Below are positions 23,761 to 32,220 of a stretch of 35,562 nucleotides of DNA, piece after piece. A program made the position numbers and the translations under genes. The notes beneath the pieces are model-generated. The model made no database searches, was not told the origin of the DNA, and was given only the letters and a program-made list of their open reading frames with translations. Source of the DNA: an uncultured Porphyromonadaceae bacterium (lineage in GTDB: Bacteria > Bacteroidota > Bacteroidia > Bacteroidales > Muribaculaceae); contig CAMWSP010000003.1 in assembly GCA_947176935.1 (NCBI GenBank), forward strand, positions 1-35,562, in the 5' to 3' direction. Position 1 is the first letter of the stretch. The number at the start of each line of letters is the position of its first letter.

Positions 23761-26313
23761 TTAGCCGCACTTGCTGGTTCCGCAGGAGGTGCAAACAAGG
23801 CAGCCTTCCTGGTAGACGAGGGTTTCCTGGCCGCAGTTAGGACACTTATGGCCGCTGGCCGAGGTGCCGCTGGGCACATATTTTTTCAGCGCGCGTTCAA
23901 CGCCGGCTTTCCAGGTGTTGATGCTTTCGGAGTTGAGCTGCAGGCCGTCGACCATCTTGATTACCTGGTCGATGGGCATGCGGTAGCGGAGCACACCGGA
24001 AATCAGCTTGGCGTAGTTCCAGAATTCGGGGTTGAACTTGTCGGAGAGGCCTTCGATGGTTGTTTTGTGGCCGCGCTTGTTGACGAACTGGAAGTCGTAG
24101 CGCTTGTTGCCGTCTTCATCGATGGTCTTGATGATGTTGCCTCGGGTAACCGACTTGGGGAGGAACAGGCCGTCTTCATCGTCGTTGAGGCCGGTGAAGA
24201 TTTCGTAGGGGCGACCGTCGACCAGGCCGATAAAGGCAATCCATTTTTCCTTGTTGTTCTGGAAGCGCACAACGTCGGCTTCGAGCGACACGGGGCGCTT
24301 TTGCAGCAGCGGGCCTGCGCCTTCGGCTTTTTTCTTGTCTTCTTTGTTTTTGGGGGTGATGGCGTTGAGCACACCGGAGCGCGAGCCGTCGCGATAAACC
24401 GTGCAGCCCTTGCATCCGGCTTTCCATGCGCGCAGGTAGAGCTGATTGACGGTTTCCTCCGAAATGTTGGCCGGCAGGTTGATAGTTACGGAAATGGAGT
24501 GGTCGACCCACTTCTGCACGGCGCCCTGCATGTTGACTTTTTCGAGCCAGTCGATTTCGTTGGCGCTGGCGCCGGCATAGGGCGAGCGGGCCACCAGTTC
24601 GGCGATTTCTTCGGCGGTCATCTTGGCGGAGGGTTCGATGCCCTGCACCTTCATCCAGTCGAGGAACTTGGGGTGGTAAACGATGTATTCTTCGAATGCG
24701 TCGCCCGATTCGTCGACGTAATCGACGTGGACGTCCTTATCGTTGGGGTTCACCTTGCGGCGGCGCAGGTAGACGGGCATGAACACCGGCTCGATGCCCG
24801 ACGAGGTGCGGGTCATCAGCGACACGGTGCCGGTCGGGGCTATGGTGAGGCAGGCGATGTTGCGTCGGCCGGAGCGCTCCATGCGTTCCTTCAGGGCGGG
24901 GTCGGCGTCGAACAGACGGTTGATGAACGGGTTATTCTTTTCGCGTTCGGAGTCGTAAACCTCGAATTTGCCGCGCTCCTCGGCCATGGTGACCGACGAA
25001 TTGAAGGCGGCCAGGGCAACCGCGCGGTGAACGCTGACGCTCATGTCGGTGGCTTGGGCGGTGCCGTATTTCAGGCCCAGGGCGGCAATCATGTCGCCCT
25101 CGGCGGTGGTGCCCAGTCCGGTTCGGCGGCCCATGAGGGTGCGGGAGCGGATTTTTTCCCAGAGGTGGCGTTCGGAGTGCTTCACGTCGGCATCTTCGGG
25201 GTCGGCGTCGATTTTGGCGAGTATGGCGTCGATTTTTTCGATTTCGAGGTCGATGAGGTCGTCCATGAGGCGCTGGGCCTTGGCGGCATGGTCGGCCAGG
25301 CGCTCGAAGTTGAAGCGGGCCTGAGGGGTGAAGGGGTTGTCGACGTAGCTGTAGAGGTTGATTGCCAGCAGGCGGCAGCTATCGTAGGGGCAGAGGGGAA
25401 TTTCGCCGCAGGGGTTGGTTGAGATGGTGCGGAAGCCGAGGTCGGCGTAGCAGTCGGGGAGCGATTCGCGGGTAATGGTGTCCCAGAACAGCACTCCCGG
25501 TTCGGCTGATTTCCAGGCGTTATGAACAATCTTGCCCCAGAGCTTGGCGGCGTCGGTTTCGCGGGTTACCTGCGGGTTGGGCGAGTCGACGGGGAACTGC
25601 TGGATGAAGGGAGTGGCGGCTTCGGCGCAGCGCATGAATTCGTCGGTTATGCGCACGCTGACGTTGGCGCCGGTGATTTTGCCTTCGGTGAGTTTGGCGT
25701 CGATGAAGGCTTCGGAGTCGGGGTGGACAATGGAGGTTGTGAGCATCAGCGCTCCGCGGCGGCCGTCCTGGGCCACCTCGCGTGTGGTGTTGCTATATCG
25801 CTCCATGAAGGGGACGAGGCCGGTGGAGGTGAGGGCCGAGTTCTTGACGGGCATGCCTTTGGGGCGGAGCTGGCTCAGGTCGTGGCCTACGCCGCCGCGG
25901 CGCTTCATGAGTTGCACCTGCTCTTCGTCGAGCTTGAGAATGGCGCCGTAGCTGTCGGCGGGGTCCTCGAGGCCGATGACGAAGCAGTTGCTGAGCGATA
26001 CGGTCTGAAACGGGTTGCCGATGCCCGACATGGGCGAACCCTGCGGAATCAGATAGCGGAAATCCTTGAGGAGGGAGTAGATTTCCTCTTCCGACATCGG
26101 ATTGGGATATTTGGCTTCCATGCGGGCGAATTCAGAGGCAAGACGCCGGTGCATATCGTCGGGAGTGAGTTCGTAGATGTTGCCGAAGCTGTCTTTGAGG
26201 GCATATTTCGAGGCCCAGACGCGGGCGGCGAGTTCGTCGCCGTTGAAATAATTGAGCGTTGCGGAGTGAACTTTCTCCGGGTCAACGGGTATGTGTGATG
26301 ATTGAGGTTCCAT
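23761..26313 (-). CDS. nrdJ: Class II, adenosylcobalamin-dependent ribonucleotide reductase
   Basis: Reduces ribonucleotides to deoxyribonucleotides using a B12-derived radical, independent of oxygen. It has 850 residues from the ATG at 26311-26313. The opening region YALKDSFGNIYELTPDDMHR is typical. Active-site cysteines are visible in TVSLSNCFVIG and in the radical-site motif STNPCGEIPL. LMTRTSSGIEPVF and TINLPANISEETV follow, and the C-terminus carries CPNCGQET and CLVCTSCGTSKCG (zinc-ribbon-like plus redox Cys). The next upstream in-frame start (26334) would place seven residues inside the promoter, so it was rejected. The -7 box ends only 8 nt before the ATG, and no cobalamin riboswitch can fit in such a leader. 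It is divergent from the coiled-coil operon. Confidence 0.95.
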   Translation of the reverse strand: MEPQSSHIPVDPEKVHSATLNYFNGDELAARVWASKYALKDSFGNIYELTPDDMHRRLASEFARMEAKYPNPMSEEEIYSLLKDFRYLIPQGSPMSGIGNPFQTVSLSNCFVIGLEDPADSYGAILKLDEEQVQLMKRRGGVGHDLSQLRPKGMPVKNSALTSTGLVPFMERYSNTTREVAQDGRRGALMLTTSIVHPDSEAFIDAKLTEGKITGANVSVRITDEFMRCAEAATPFIQQFPVDSPNPQVTRETDAAKLWGKIVHNAWKSAEPGVLFWDTITRESLPDCYADLGFRTISTNPCGEIPLCPYDSCRLLAINLYSYVDNPFTPQARFNFERLADHAAKAQRLMDDLIDLEIEKIDAILAKIDADPEDADVKHSERHLWEKIRSRTLMGRRTGLGTTAEGDMIAALGLKYGTAQATDMSVSVHRAVALAAFNSSVTMAEERGKFEVYDSEREKNNPFINRLFDADPALKERMERSGRRNIACLTIAPTGTVSLMTRTSSGIEPVFMPVYLRRRKVNPNDKDVHVDYVDESGDAFEEYIVYHPKFLDWMKVQGIEPSAKMTAEEIAELVARSPYAGASANEIDWLEKVNMQGAVQKWVDHSISVTINLPANISEETVNQLYLRAWKAGCKGCTVYRDGSRSGVLNAITPKNKEDKKKAEGAGPLLQKRPVSLEADVVRFQNNKEKWIAFIGLVDGRPYEIFTGLNDDEDGLFLPKSVTRGNIIKTIDEDGNKRYDFQFVNKRGHKTTIEGLSDKFNPEFWNYAKLISGVLRYRMPIDQVIKMVDGLQLNSESINTWKAGVERALKKYVPSGTSASGHKCPNCGQETLVYQEGCLVCTSCGTSKCG

Positions 26314-26321
26314 AATTGGCG

Positions 26322-26352
26322 CAAATTTACGCAAAAAATATTATTTACTCAA
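26322..26352 (-). promoter_or_regulatory. nrdJ promoter, near-leaderless
   Basis: On the minus strand TTG (26350-26352), 20 bases, then TAAATTTG (26322-26329). Only 8 bases (CGCCAATT) separate the box from the nrdJ ATG, so the transcript should have almost no 5' leader. The box lies inside the 22-bp inverted repeat. Confidence 0.75.
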
Positions 26353-26370
26353 TTTTTTTCACTAAATTTG
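26341..26370 (+). promoter_or_regulatory. Probable promoter of the coiled-coil/mgtC/antiporter operon
   Basis: TAAATTTG at 26363-26370 is an exact -7 box, 8 bases from the ATG at 26379. The -33 position is weak: only TTA (26341-26343) lies at the right distance (19 bases), compared with a clear TTG on the nrdJ side. Confidence 0.55.
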
Positions 26371-26378
26371 CGCCAATT

Positions 26379-27293
26379 ATGGAAGAGAACAAAAAACCGA
26401 ATTTCGCGCCGCTGATTGCCGGCGCCGTGGTGGCCGTAGTAGTGATCGGCACCTTAGTGTGGCTTTTCATCAGCCAGAAGCAGCAGGCCGAAGAGGCGAT
26501 GCTCAAAGTTCAGGAACTCGAGCTGGCCAACGAGCAGTTGCAGCTGTCGAACGAATACGACGAGCTGTCGGCCTCGTTCGTGCAACACGAAGGGCAGATG
26601 GTGCTGTTTAATAACGACAGCATCCGCGCCGAGTATGAGGCCGCCAAAAACAAGGTTGAGGAACTGCGACAGGAACTCAAGCAGCGCGACAAGCTCTCGC
26701 AGCAGCGCATAGCCGAACTGCAGAAGGAAATCGCCACGCTCAAGGAAATCATGCGCCACTACGTTGAGCAAATCAACGAGCTCAACCAGCAGAACCAGGA
26801 GCTGCGCGAAAAGAACGAAACCCTGGAGCAGAGCAACCGCCAGCTGAGCAACCGGGTGGCCGAAACGACGTCGAAAAACCAGGTGCTGACCCAGCGCATG
26901 GAGCTGGCCGAGAAGCTCAACGTGAGCAGCGTGAGCCTGCAGGCGCTGAACTCCAAGGGCAAGACCGAAAAGAAGGTTAACAAAGCCAAGCAGCTGGCCG
27001 TTACGTTCACCATTCCGCAGAACAATTCGACTCCCGTTGGGCGCAAAACCATTTATCTGCGCATAACCACTCCCGAAGGCAACCTGCTGAAAGATAACGG
27101 CATCACCTTCTCCTTCGAGGGCACGACCCTGGAGGCTACCGCCAAGAAAGACGTTGAGTATGAAGGCAACGAGATTCCGGGAGTTACAATCTACTGGAAC
27201 AACAACGCCATGCTGACCCCGGGCAGCTACCGCGTGGAACTGTTTGCCGACAACTACCGCCTGGCCTCGCGCAATTTTGAACTCAGCAAATGA
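26379..27293 (+). CDS. Single-pass membrane protein with long coiled coil, unknown function
   Basis: It has 304 residues. The start at 26379 (MEENKKPNF) is preferred to an in-frame start at 26316, because the extra 21 residues would be encoded by the promoter region. There is one TM segment at about 13-35 (LIAGAVVAVVVIGTLVWLFI). A heptad-rich Glu/Gln/Leu coiled coil follows at about 36-190 (EELRQELKQRDKLSQQRIAE and similar). The C-terminal domain (about 205-304) is beta-rich: LAVTFTIPQNNSTPVGRKTI, then VTIYWNNNAMLTPGSYRVEL. Topology is probably N-in with the coiled coil in the periplasm. Such proteins are common as conserved hypotheticals in Bacteroidetes. The stop overlaps the mgtC start (ATGA). 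An envelope-sensing or scaffold role is only suggested by the ion-transport neighbours. Confidence 0.88.
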   Translation: MEENKKPNFAPLIAGAVVAVVVIGTLVWLFISQKQQAEEAMLKVQELELANEQLQLSNEYDELSASFVQHEGQMVLFNNDSIRAEYEAAKNKVEELRQELKQRDKLSQQRIAELQKEIATLKEIMRHYVEQINELNQQNQELREKNETLEQSNRQLSNRVAETTSKNQVLTQRMELAEKLNVSSVSLQALNSKGKTEKKVNKAKQLAVTFTIPQNNSTPVGRKTIYLRITTPEGNLLKDNGITFSFEGTTLEATAKKDVEYEGNEIPGVTIYWNNNAMLTPGSYRVELFADNYRLASRNFELSK

Positions 27294-28003
27294 TTAACGC
27301 ATTCTGGACCGAGCTGACGGCCACCGAGGTGACCACTGCCCAGGCATTGTTTAAGCTCTGCCTGGCAATGATTCTCGGCGCCAGCGTGGGCTACGAACGC
27401 AAGCGCAAGGGGCAGCCGGCCGGTTTGCGCACTTTTTCGCTGATAGCCATGGGCGCGTGCCTGGCCATGCTGGTGAGCATCTATGTTTGCCAGGAATATG
27501 TGGGGCTGAAAAACGGCGACCCCGGGCGCATAGCGGCCCAGGTGATTTCCGGCATCGGTTTTCTGGGCGCCGGCGCCATAATCCAGGCCAAGGGCTCGGT
27601 GCGCGGCCTGACCACCGCCGCCGGCATCTGGATGTCGTCGATTATCGGTCTGGCCGTCGGGGTGGGGCTATATCTGCTGTCGGTTTGCGCAACGCTGCTG
27701 ATTCTGTTTATCCTGGTGCAGCTCGAAAACGTTGAGCGTTGGCTGGAAGTTGGCTCCGAAAGCCGCATTATCCGCCTTAAAGTGAGCGGTATATGCACCG
27801 AGCTGGAGCCATTTCGCGAGATTCTCAGGCGCCACCACGGTCATCTGGTCAACACCTATGTGGACTATGACTACGCGGCGCAGACCACCCGCCTGAATCT
27901 GGTGGTTCTGCTGCGCGAAAACACCGACTATCCCGGCCTGTTTACCGAACTGTCGGAGCCCTATCCGACCGAGAGCATTTCCATTGCCAACCAGTTGGCA
28001 TAA
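27290..28003 (+). CDS. MgtC/SapB family membrane protein
   Basis: It has 237 residues. The SapB/MgtC membrane domain is visible: CLAMILGASVGYERKRKGQP with the conserved GxERxxxG-x-AGLRT region, then VISGIGFLGAGAIIQAKGSV and RGLTTAAGIWMSSIIGLAVG. A soluble ACT-like C-terminal domain (about 155-237) follows. MgtC proteins affect growth in low magnesium and modulate other transport systems such as F-type ATPase in pathogens; here the role is unproven. It is translationally coupled to the upstream coiled-coil gene and 33 nt upstream of the antiporter, which is consistent with cation homeostasis. Confidence 0.92.
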   Translation: MINAFWTELTATEVTTAQALFKLCLAMILGASVGYERKRKGQPAGLRTFSLIAMGACLAMLVSIYVCQEYVGLKNGDPGRIAAQVISGIGFLGAGAIIQAKGSVRGLTTAAGIWMSSIIGLAVGVGLYLLSVCATLLILFILVQLENVERWLEVGSESRIIRLKVSGICTELEPFREILRRHHGHLVNTYVDYDYAAQTTRLNLVVLLRENTDYPGLFTELSEPYPTESISIANQLA

Positions 28004-28036
28004 TTCATTAACACATACACACATAAAAGTAAGCCA

Positions 28037-30250
28037 ATGATTGAATCGCTGATTTCAGATCTTGCGTATATAATGCTGCTTGCAGCGATAGTTACGCTGC
28101 TGTTCAAGTGGATAAAGCAGCCGGTGGTGCTGGGCTATATAGTGGCCGGCTTCCTGGCCAGCCCGAACTTCGAGCCGCTGCCGTCGCTGACAACCGCCGA
28201 AAACATTGACTTTTGGGCGGAGCTCGGCATAGTGATTCTGCTGTTCACCCTGGGCCTGGAATTCAGCTTCAAGAAACTGATGGGATGCGGCGGCTCGGCT
28301 ATCATAACCGCCATGGTGGTGATTTTCGGTATGCTCTGCACCGGTTTCAGCATCGGCCATCTGCTCGGGTTCAGCCATATCAACAGCATTTTCCTTGGCG
28401 GCATGATTTCCATGCAGTCAACAACCATTATTATCAAGGCATTGGGCGACCTGGGGCTGCGCCATAAAAAATTCTCATCGCAGGTGCTCGGAGTGCTGAT
28501 TGTCGAGGACCTGTTTGCGGTGTTGCTCATGGTTGTGCTGTCGTCGATAGCCGTGAATAACTCGGTCCAGGGCGGCGAGCTGCTGCTGAGCATGGCCAAA
28601 CTGGTGTTTTTCCTTGTTATCTGGTTCCTGGTGGGCACTTATGTGCTCCCGACCTTCCTCAACAAGGTGCGCCGGTTTCTCAACGACGAAACCCTGCTGG
28701 TTCTCAGCATGGGCCTCTGCCTGGGCATGGCGGTGTTCTCGGTTTATTGCGGCTTCTCGCTGGCTCTGGGCGCCTTCGTTATGGGTTCGATTCTTGCCGG
28801 AACGAGCTATGCCGAACGCATCGAGCATGTTCTCGGCCCGGTCAAGAACCTGTTTGGCGCGGTGTTCTTTATCAGCGTGGGCATGATGGTGAATCCGGGC
28901 GTCATAGCCGAATACTGGCGTCCGATTCTGCTGCTGTCGGCAGTGGTTGTTTGCGGCGGTCTGATTTTCGGCACCGGCGGCATGCTGCTGACCGGCCAGA
29001 CCCTGAAAGTTGCCTTGCAGAGCGGTTTCACCCTCACTCAAATCGGCGAATTCTCGTTTATCATCGCAACCCTCGGCACGAGCCTGGGTGTGCTCGATTC
29101 GTCGATGTATCCGATTATCGTGGCCGTTTCGGTAATCACTACTTTCACCACTCCCTACTTTATCCGTCTGGCCGACCCGACCTATAGCTTCGTGGCCGCC
29201 CATCTGCCCGAGCGGTGGAAATTTCTCATCGACCGCTATTCGACCAACAATGTCGAGGCCGGCAGCGAGTCGCGCCGCGTGTGGCAGGCGGTTCTCAAAC
29301 GCTACGCCTGGCGCATGTTGCTCTACAGCATCGTGCTCATAGCCATAGTGCTGGTTTCGTCGCTCTATGCGCGGCCGTTTATTTGCGGACTTATTCCGGG
29401 CTTCTGGGGCAGGCTGCTCAGCTGCGTCGTTACGCTCGGCGTTATGTCGCCCTTCCTGCTCGGCCTGACCTATCACTCCTCGCGCCGCTCGGAGCGCCAG
29501 CTGCTCATTGCCAACAACTCGCGGGCCCATGCGCCGCTGGTGGCCATGACTCTGGTTCGCCTGCTCATCTGCATTGCCTTTGTGGTCTACATTATCGGCA
29601 GCTACTTCGGCGTGTCGGCCGGCGTTATTTTCGGTGTGTCGCTGTTTGCGCTGTCGTTCGTGTTCGTGTCGCGCCGTGTTCGCCACCGCCTTGCGCGCAT
29701 CGAATCGCGCTTCCTCGATAATCTCAACGAGCGCGAACTGCGCCGCTCCGGCCAGAAGAATAACCTTGTGAGCAACATGCACCTGGCCTACGGAACAGTG
29801 GGCTATGACTTCCCCTTTGTGGGCGACCGCCTGAGTATAAGCAACGTTGGCCGCAAGTTCAACATCAACATCGCGTCAATTCAGCGCGGCGGCGAGGTGA
29901 TTCCGGTGCCCGGCGGCGACGAGCGCCTGTTTCCGGGCGATGTTGTGGGCGTTATCGGCACTGAAGAAAACATTTCCGCGTTCATGAACAGTCTGGAGCA
30001 GGGAAGCGAAGCCTCCTCGGCCGGCGGTCGTGGCGAAGAGGTGCGCTTTTCGTCGATTACTCTTTCGCCATCGTCGCCGCTGCCCGGCAAGACGCTCCGC
30101 GAGGCCGATTTGCGCAACCGCTACCACGCGCTGGTCGTTGCGCTTGAACGCGACGATTCGTTCGTTAAACTGAAGCCCGACGAGGCTTTCCGCGAGGGCG
30201 ACACGGTGTGGATCGTGGCTCAGCCGTCGGCCGCGCGCGCCCTTGCCTGA
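28037..30250 (+). CDS. CPA2-type cation:proton antiporter with C-terminal TrkA-C domains
   Basis: It has 737 residues. The N-terminal Na+/H+ exchanger-type domain (about 1-385) has many TM helices and the signature ELGIVILLFTLGLEFSFKKL. A second membrane block (about 415-560, four hydrophobic segments from WRMLLYSIVLIAIVLVSSLY) follows. Two TrkA-C/RCK_C-like modules close the protein: about 590-655 (PGGDERLFPGDVVGVIG) and 668-737 (SPLPGKTLREADLRNRYHAL, then FREGDTVWIV). I see no RCK_N nucleotide-binding (GxGxxG) domain, unlike KefB/KefC. It exchanges K+ or Na+ for H+ across the inner membrane; the ion is not decidable. It lies 33 nt after mgtC and 17 nt before the CotH-kinase gene. Confidence 0.9.
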   Translation: MIESLISDLAYIMLLAAIVTLLFKWIKQPVVLGYIVAGFLASPNFEPLPSLTTAENIDFWAELGIVILLFTLGLEFSFKKLMGCGGSAIITAMVVIFGMLCTGFSIGHLLGFSHINSIFLGGMISMQSTTIIIKALGDLGLRHKKFSSQVLGVLIVEDLFAVLLMVVLSSIAVNNSVQGGELLLSMAKLVFFLVIWFLVGTYVLPTFLNKVRRFLNDETLLVLSMGLCLGMAVFSVYCGFSLALGAFVMGSILAGTSYAERIEHVLGPVKNLFGAVFFISVGMMVNPGVIAEYWRPILLLSAVVVCGGLIFGTGGMLLTGQTLKVALQSGFTLTQIGEFSFIIATLGTSLGVLDSSMYPIIVAVSVITTFTTPYFIRLADPTYSFVAAHLPERWKFLIDRYSTNNVEAGSESRRVWQAVLKRYAWRMLLYSIVLIAIVLVSSLYARPFICGLIPGFWGRLLSCVVTLGVMSPFLLGLTYHSSRRSERQLLIANNSRAHAPLVAMTLVRLLICIAFVVYIIGSYFGVSAGVIFGVSLFALSFVFVSRRVRHRLARIESRFLDNLNERELRRSGQKNNLVSNMHLAYGTVGYDFPFVGDRLSISNVGRKFNINIASIQRGGEVIPVPGGDERLFPGDVVGVIGTEENISAFMNSLEQGSEASSAGGRGEEVRFSSITLSPSSPLPGKTLREADLRNRYHALVVALERDDSFVKLKPDEAFREGDTVWIVAQPSAARALA

Positions 30251-30267
30251 CCTACCCCCCTCTCTGT

Positions 30268-32220
30268 ATGAAAAATTTGAAGCGATATATCCTTGCTGTC
30301 CTCCTCCTTTCCGGGGCGGCAACCCTTGGCGCGCAAACCGATGACCCGAAGCTGACCGGCACACCCATAGGCACCTCGCGCGGCTATCAGTATGAAAACG
30401 GCGGCCGGGTGGTCAACAACATACAGCACTATGCCTTCGACGGCGACCTCAACACTTATTTCGCCACCGATGCGCGCTCCTACACCTGGGTGGGGCTCGA
30501 CCTGGGGCGCCCTCATGTGATTACCCGCGTGGGCTGGTCGCCGCGCAACGACGGCGTTGGCCCCCGACGGGTGCGCACCGGCGTTATCCAGGGCGCAAAT
30601 TCCGAGGATTTTCTTGACGCGCTGCCAATATACGTTATCGGTGAAGACGGAGTCATAGGGCGCATGAGCTATGCCGACGTTGACTGCTCGCGCGGCTTCC
30701 GCTATGTGCGCTTCGTCAGCACCGGCGACGCGCGCTGCAACATTGCCGAGCTTGAGTTCTACGGCCACGAGGGCGAGGGCGACGATTCCGGCCTGTATCG
30801 TCCGACCAACCTGCCAACGGTGGTGGTAAACACCGTTGACGCCCGGGAACCCTATGATAAAACACACGACATTGCGGCCAATATTTTGATTCTCAACGAC
30901 GATGGCATCAACGTTGCCGCTCCCGGAACCATTCGCGAGCGCGGCAACGGCTCGCGCCAGTTCCCGAAAAAGCCATGGCGCCTGAAGTTCGACCAGAAGC
31001 AAACGGTTCTCGACGCGCCCGCAAAGGCCAAAAAGTGGACCCTGATAAATAACTACGGCGATAAAACGCTGATGCGCAATATGCTTGCCTTTGAAATGGC
31101 CCGCTGCCTCGACATGCGCTATGTTTCTTATTGTCAGCCGGTCGACGTTATTCTCAACGGCGAATATAAAGGTTGCTATCAGCTTTGCGACCAGCAGGAG
31201 GTCAAGGCCGGACGCCTCGACATAACCGAAATGGATTCCACCGACATTTCCGGCGTGGAGCTGACCGGCGGCTATTTCCTGGAAATCGATGCCTATGCCA
31301 ACGAGGAGCCGGCCGGGTCGTGGTTCACCTCGCAGAACCGCATACCGGTGACCATCAAGTCGCCCGACAATGGCGGCACTCCCGAGCAGTTCAACTATAT
31401 CCGCTCCTATTTCAACAAGCTCGAAAGCCTGGTCTATTCATCGGATTTCACCAATCCGCTCACCGGCTACCGCTCCATTCTCGACGTTGAGTCGTTTCTG
31501 CAGCATTTCATAGTCGGCGAGCTCACCGGCAACACCGACACCTATTGGAGCACCTTTATGTATAAGGAGCGCAACGACCCGACTATCTACACCGGGCCGG
31601 TGTGGGACTTCGACCTCGGCTTCGACAACGACTACCGCACCTATCCCGTCAACCAGTATTCCACCTATCTGTTCAATCAGAGTTCCGCCTCGGCTGCCGA
31701 CAATATGAAGAACTTTGTGCGTCGCATAATCTACGGCGACCCGCAGATAGCCTCCGACATCAGCCGCCTGTGGTCGCTGGCGCGCAACGACCGCAACCTC
31801 ACGGCCGACGCCCTCACCGGCTATGCCGACTCGCTGGCCCTGGTGCTCGACCAATCGCAGCAGCTCAACTTCAAGCGCTGGCCCATACTCAGCCAGCAGG
31901 TCCACATGAATCCGCGTGCACTGGGCTCTTATGCCGCCGAGGTCAATGCGGTTAAGAACTTTATCCGCCAGCGGTTCAGCAAGCTCGACGTTCTGATGCA
32001 CTATGATCCCAATCTTTCCGCGCTCTGCGAGGTTGAGGAGAGCATGCCGGCAGTCAGCGTTTCCGACGGCATGATAACGGTTGGCGGCGGAGTCAGGTTT
32101 ACGGTGGCCGGCATTGACGGCACCATCCGCTTCAGCGGCTGCGGCACCACGCCGCGCCTGCCCCGCGGCCTCTACATCCTCACCGCCGGCTCCCTCACCC
32201 GCAAAATCAACTCGAGATGA
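30268..32220 (+). CDS. Secreted CotH-kinase family protein with F5/8C-like domain
   Basis: It has 650 residues from the ATG at 30268; the in-frame start at 30208 would put residues ahead of the signal peptide. The signal peptide is MKNLKRYILAVLLLSGAATL, then GAQ. A discoidin/F5-8C-like domain (about 30-165: HYAFDGDLNTYFATDARSYT, VGLDLGRPHVITRVGW) precedes the CotH kinase domain (about 190-540). That domain shows KKWTLINNYGDKTLMRNMLA, VDVILNGEYKGCYQLCDQQE and GPVWDFDLGFDND (W446, D447, D449), matching residues needed by spore-coat CotH kinase. The tail (LPRGLYILTAGSLTRKINSR) looks like a type IX sorting end. It is likely a surface protein kinase or carbohydrate-associated protein. The stop overlaps the next start (ATGA). 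Confidence 0.9.
   Translation: MKNLKRYILAVLLLSGAATLGAQTDDPKLTGTPIGTSRGYQYENGGRVVNNIQHYAFDGDLNTYFATDARSYTWVGLDLGRPHVITRVGWSPRNDGVGPRRVRTGVIQGANSEDFLDALPIYVIGEDGVIGRMSYADVDCSRGFRYVRFVSTGDARCNIAELEFYGHEGEGDDSGLYRPTNLPTVVVNTVDAREPYDKTHDIAANILILNDDGINVAAPGTIRERGNGSRQFPKKPWRLKFDQKQTVLDAPAKAKKWTLINNYGDKTLMRNMLAFEMARCLDMRYVSYCQPVDVILNGEYKGCYQLCDQQEVKAGRLDITEMDSTDISGVELTGGYFLEIDAYANEEPAGSWFTSQNRIPVTIKSPDNGGTPEQFNYIRSYFNKLESLVYSSDFTNPLTGYRSILDVESFLQHFIVGELTGNTDTYWSTFMYKERNDPTIYTGPVWDFDLGFDNDYRTYPVNQYSTYLFNQSSASAADNMKNFVRRIIYGDPQIASDISRLWSLARNDRNLTADALTGYADSLALVLDQSQQLNFKRWPILSQQVHMNPRALGSYAAEVNAVKNFIRQRFSKLDVLMHYDPNLSALCEVEESMPAVSVSDGMITVGGGVRFTVAGIDGTIRFSGCGTTPRLPRGLYILTAGSLTRKINSR

Larger units (their letters stand above)
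26308..26384. repeat. 22-bp perfect inverted repeat spanning both divergent start codons
   Basis: The left arm 26308-26329 is the exact reverse complement of the right arm 26363-26384, with a 33-bp AT-rich spacer. Each arm contains, in order, TAAATTTG, CGCCAATT, ATG and GAA: the -7 box, leader and first two codons of nrdJ (minus) and of the coiled-coil gene (plus). Confidence 0.95.

Noticed and set aside
22079-25422. Long plus-strand open frames (561 and 524 codons) opposite malQ and nrdJ
   Set aside because: Same cause: shadow frames of high-GC third-position genes, with compositionally odd products.
26308-26384. The 22-bp inverted repeat as a NrdR box, attachment site or insertion-sequence end
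   Set aside because: It does not resemble the NrdR consensus as I know it, and there is no transposase or target-site duplication. The promoter/start-codon reading explains its content better.
28475-29782. A 435-codon minus-strand frame opposite the antiporter
   Set aside because: It is a shadow frame rich in His/Glu/Gln/Arg, the mirror of hydrophobic membrane codons. It has no promoter and no recognisable domain.
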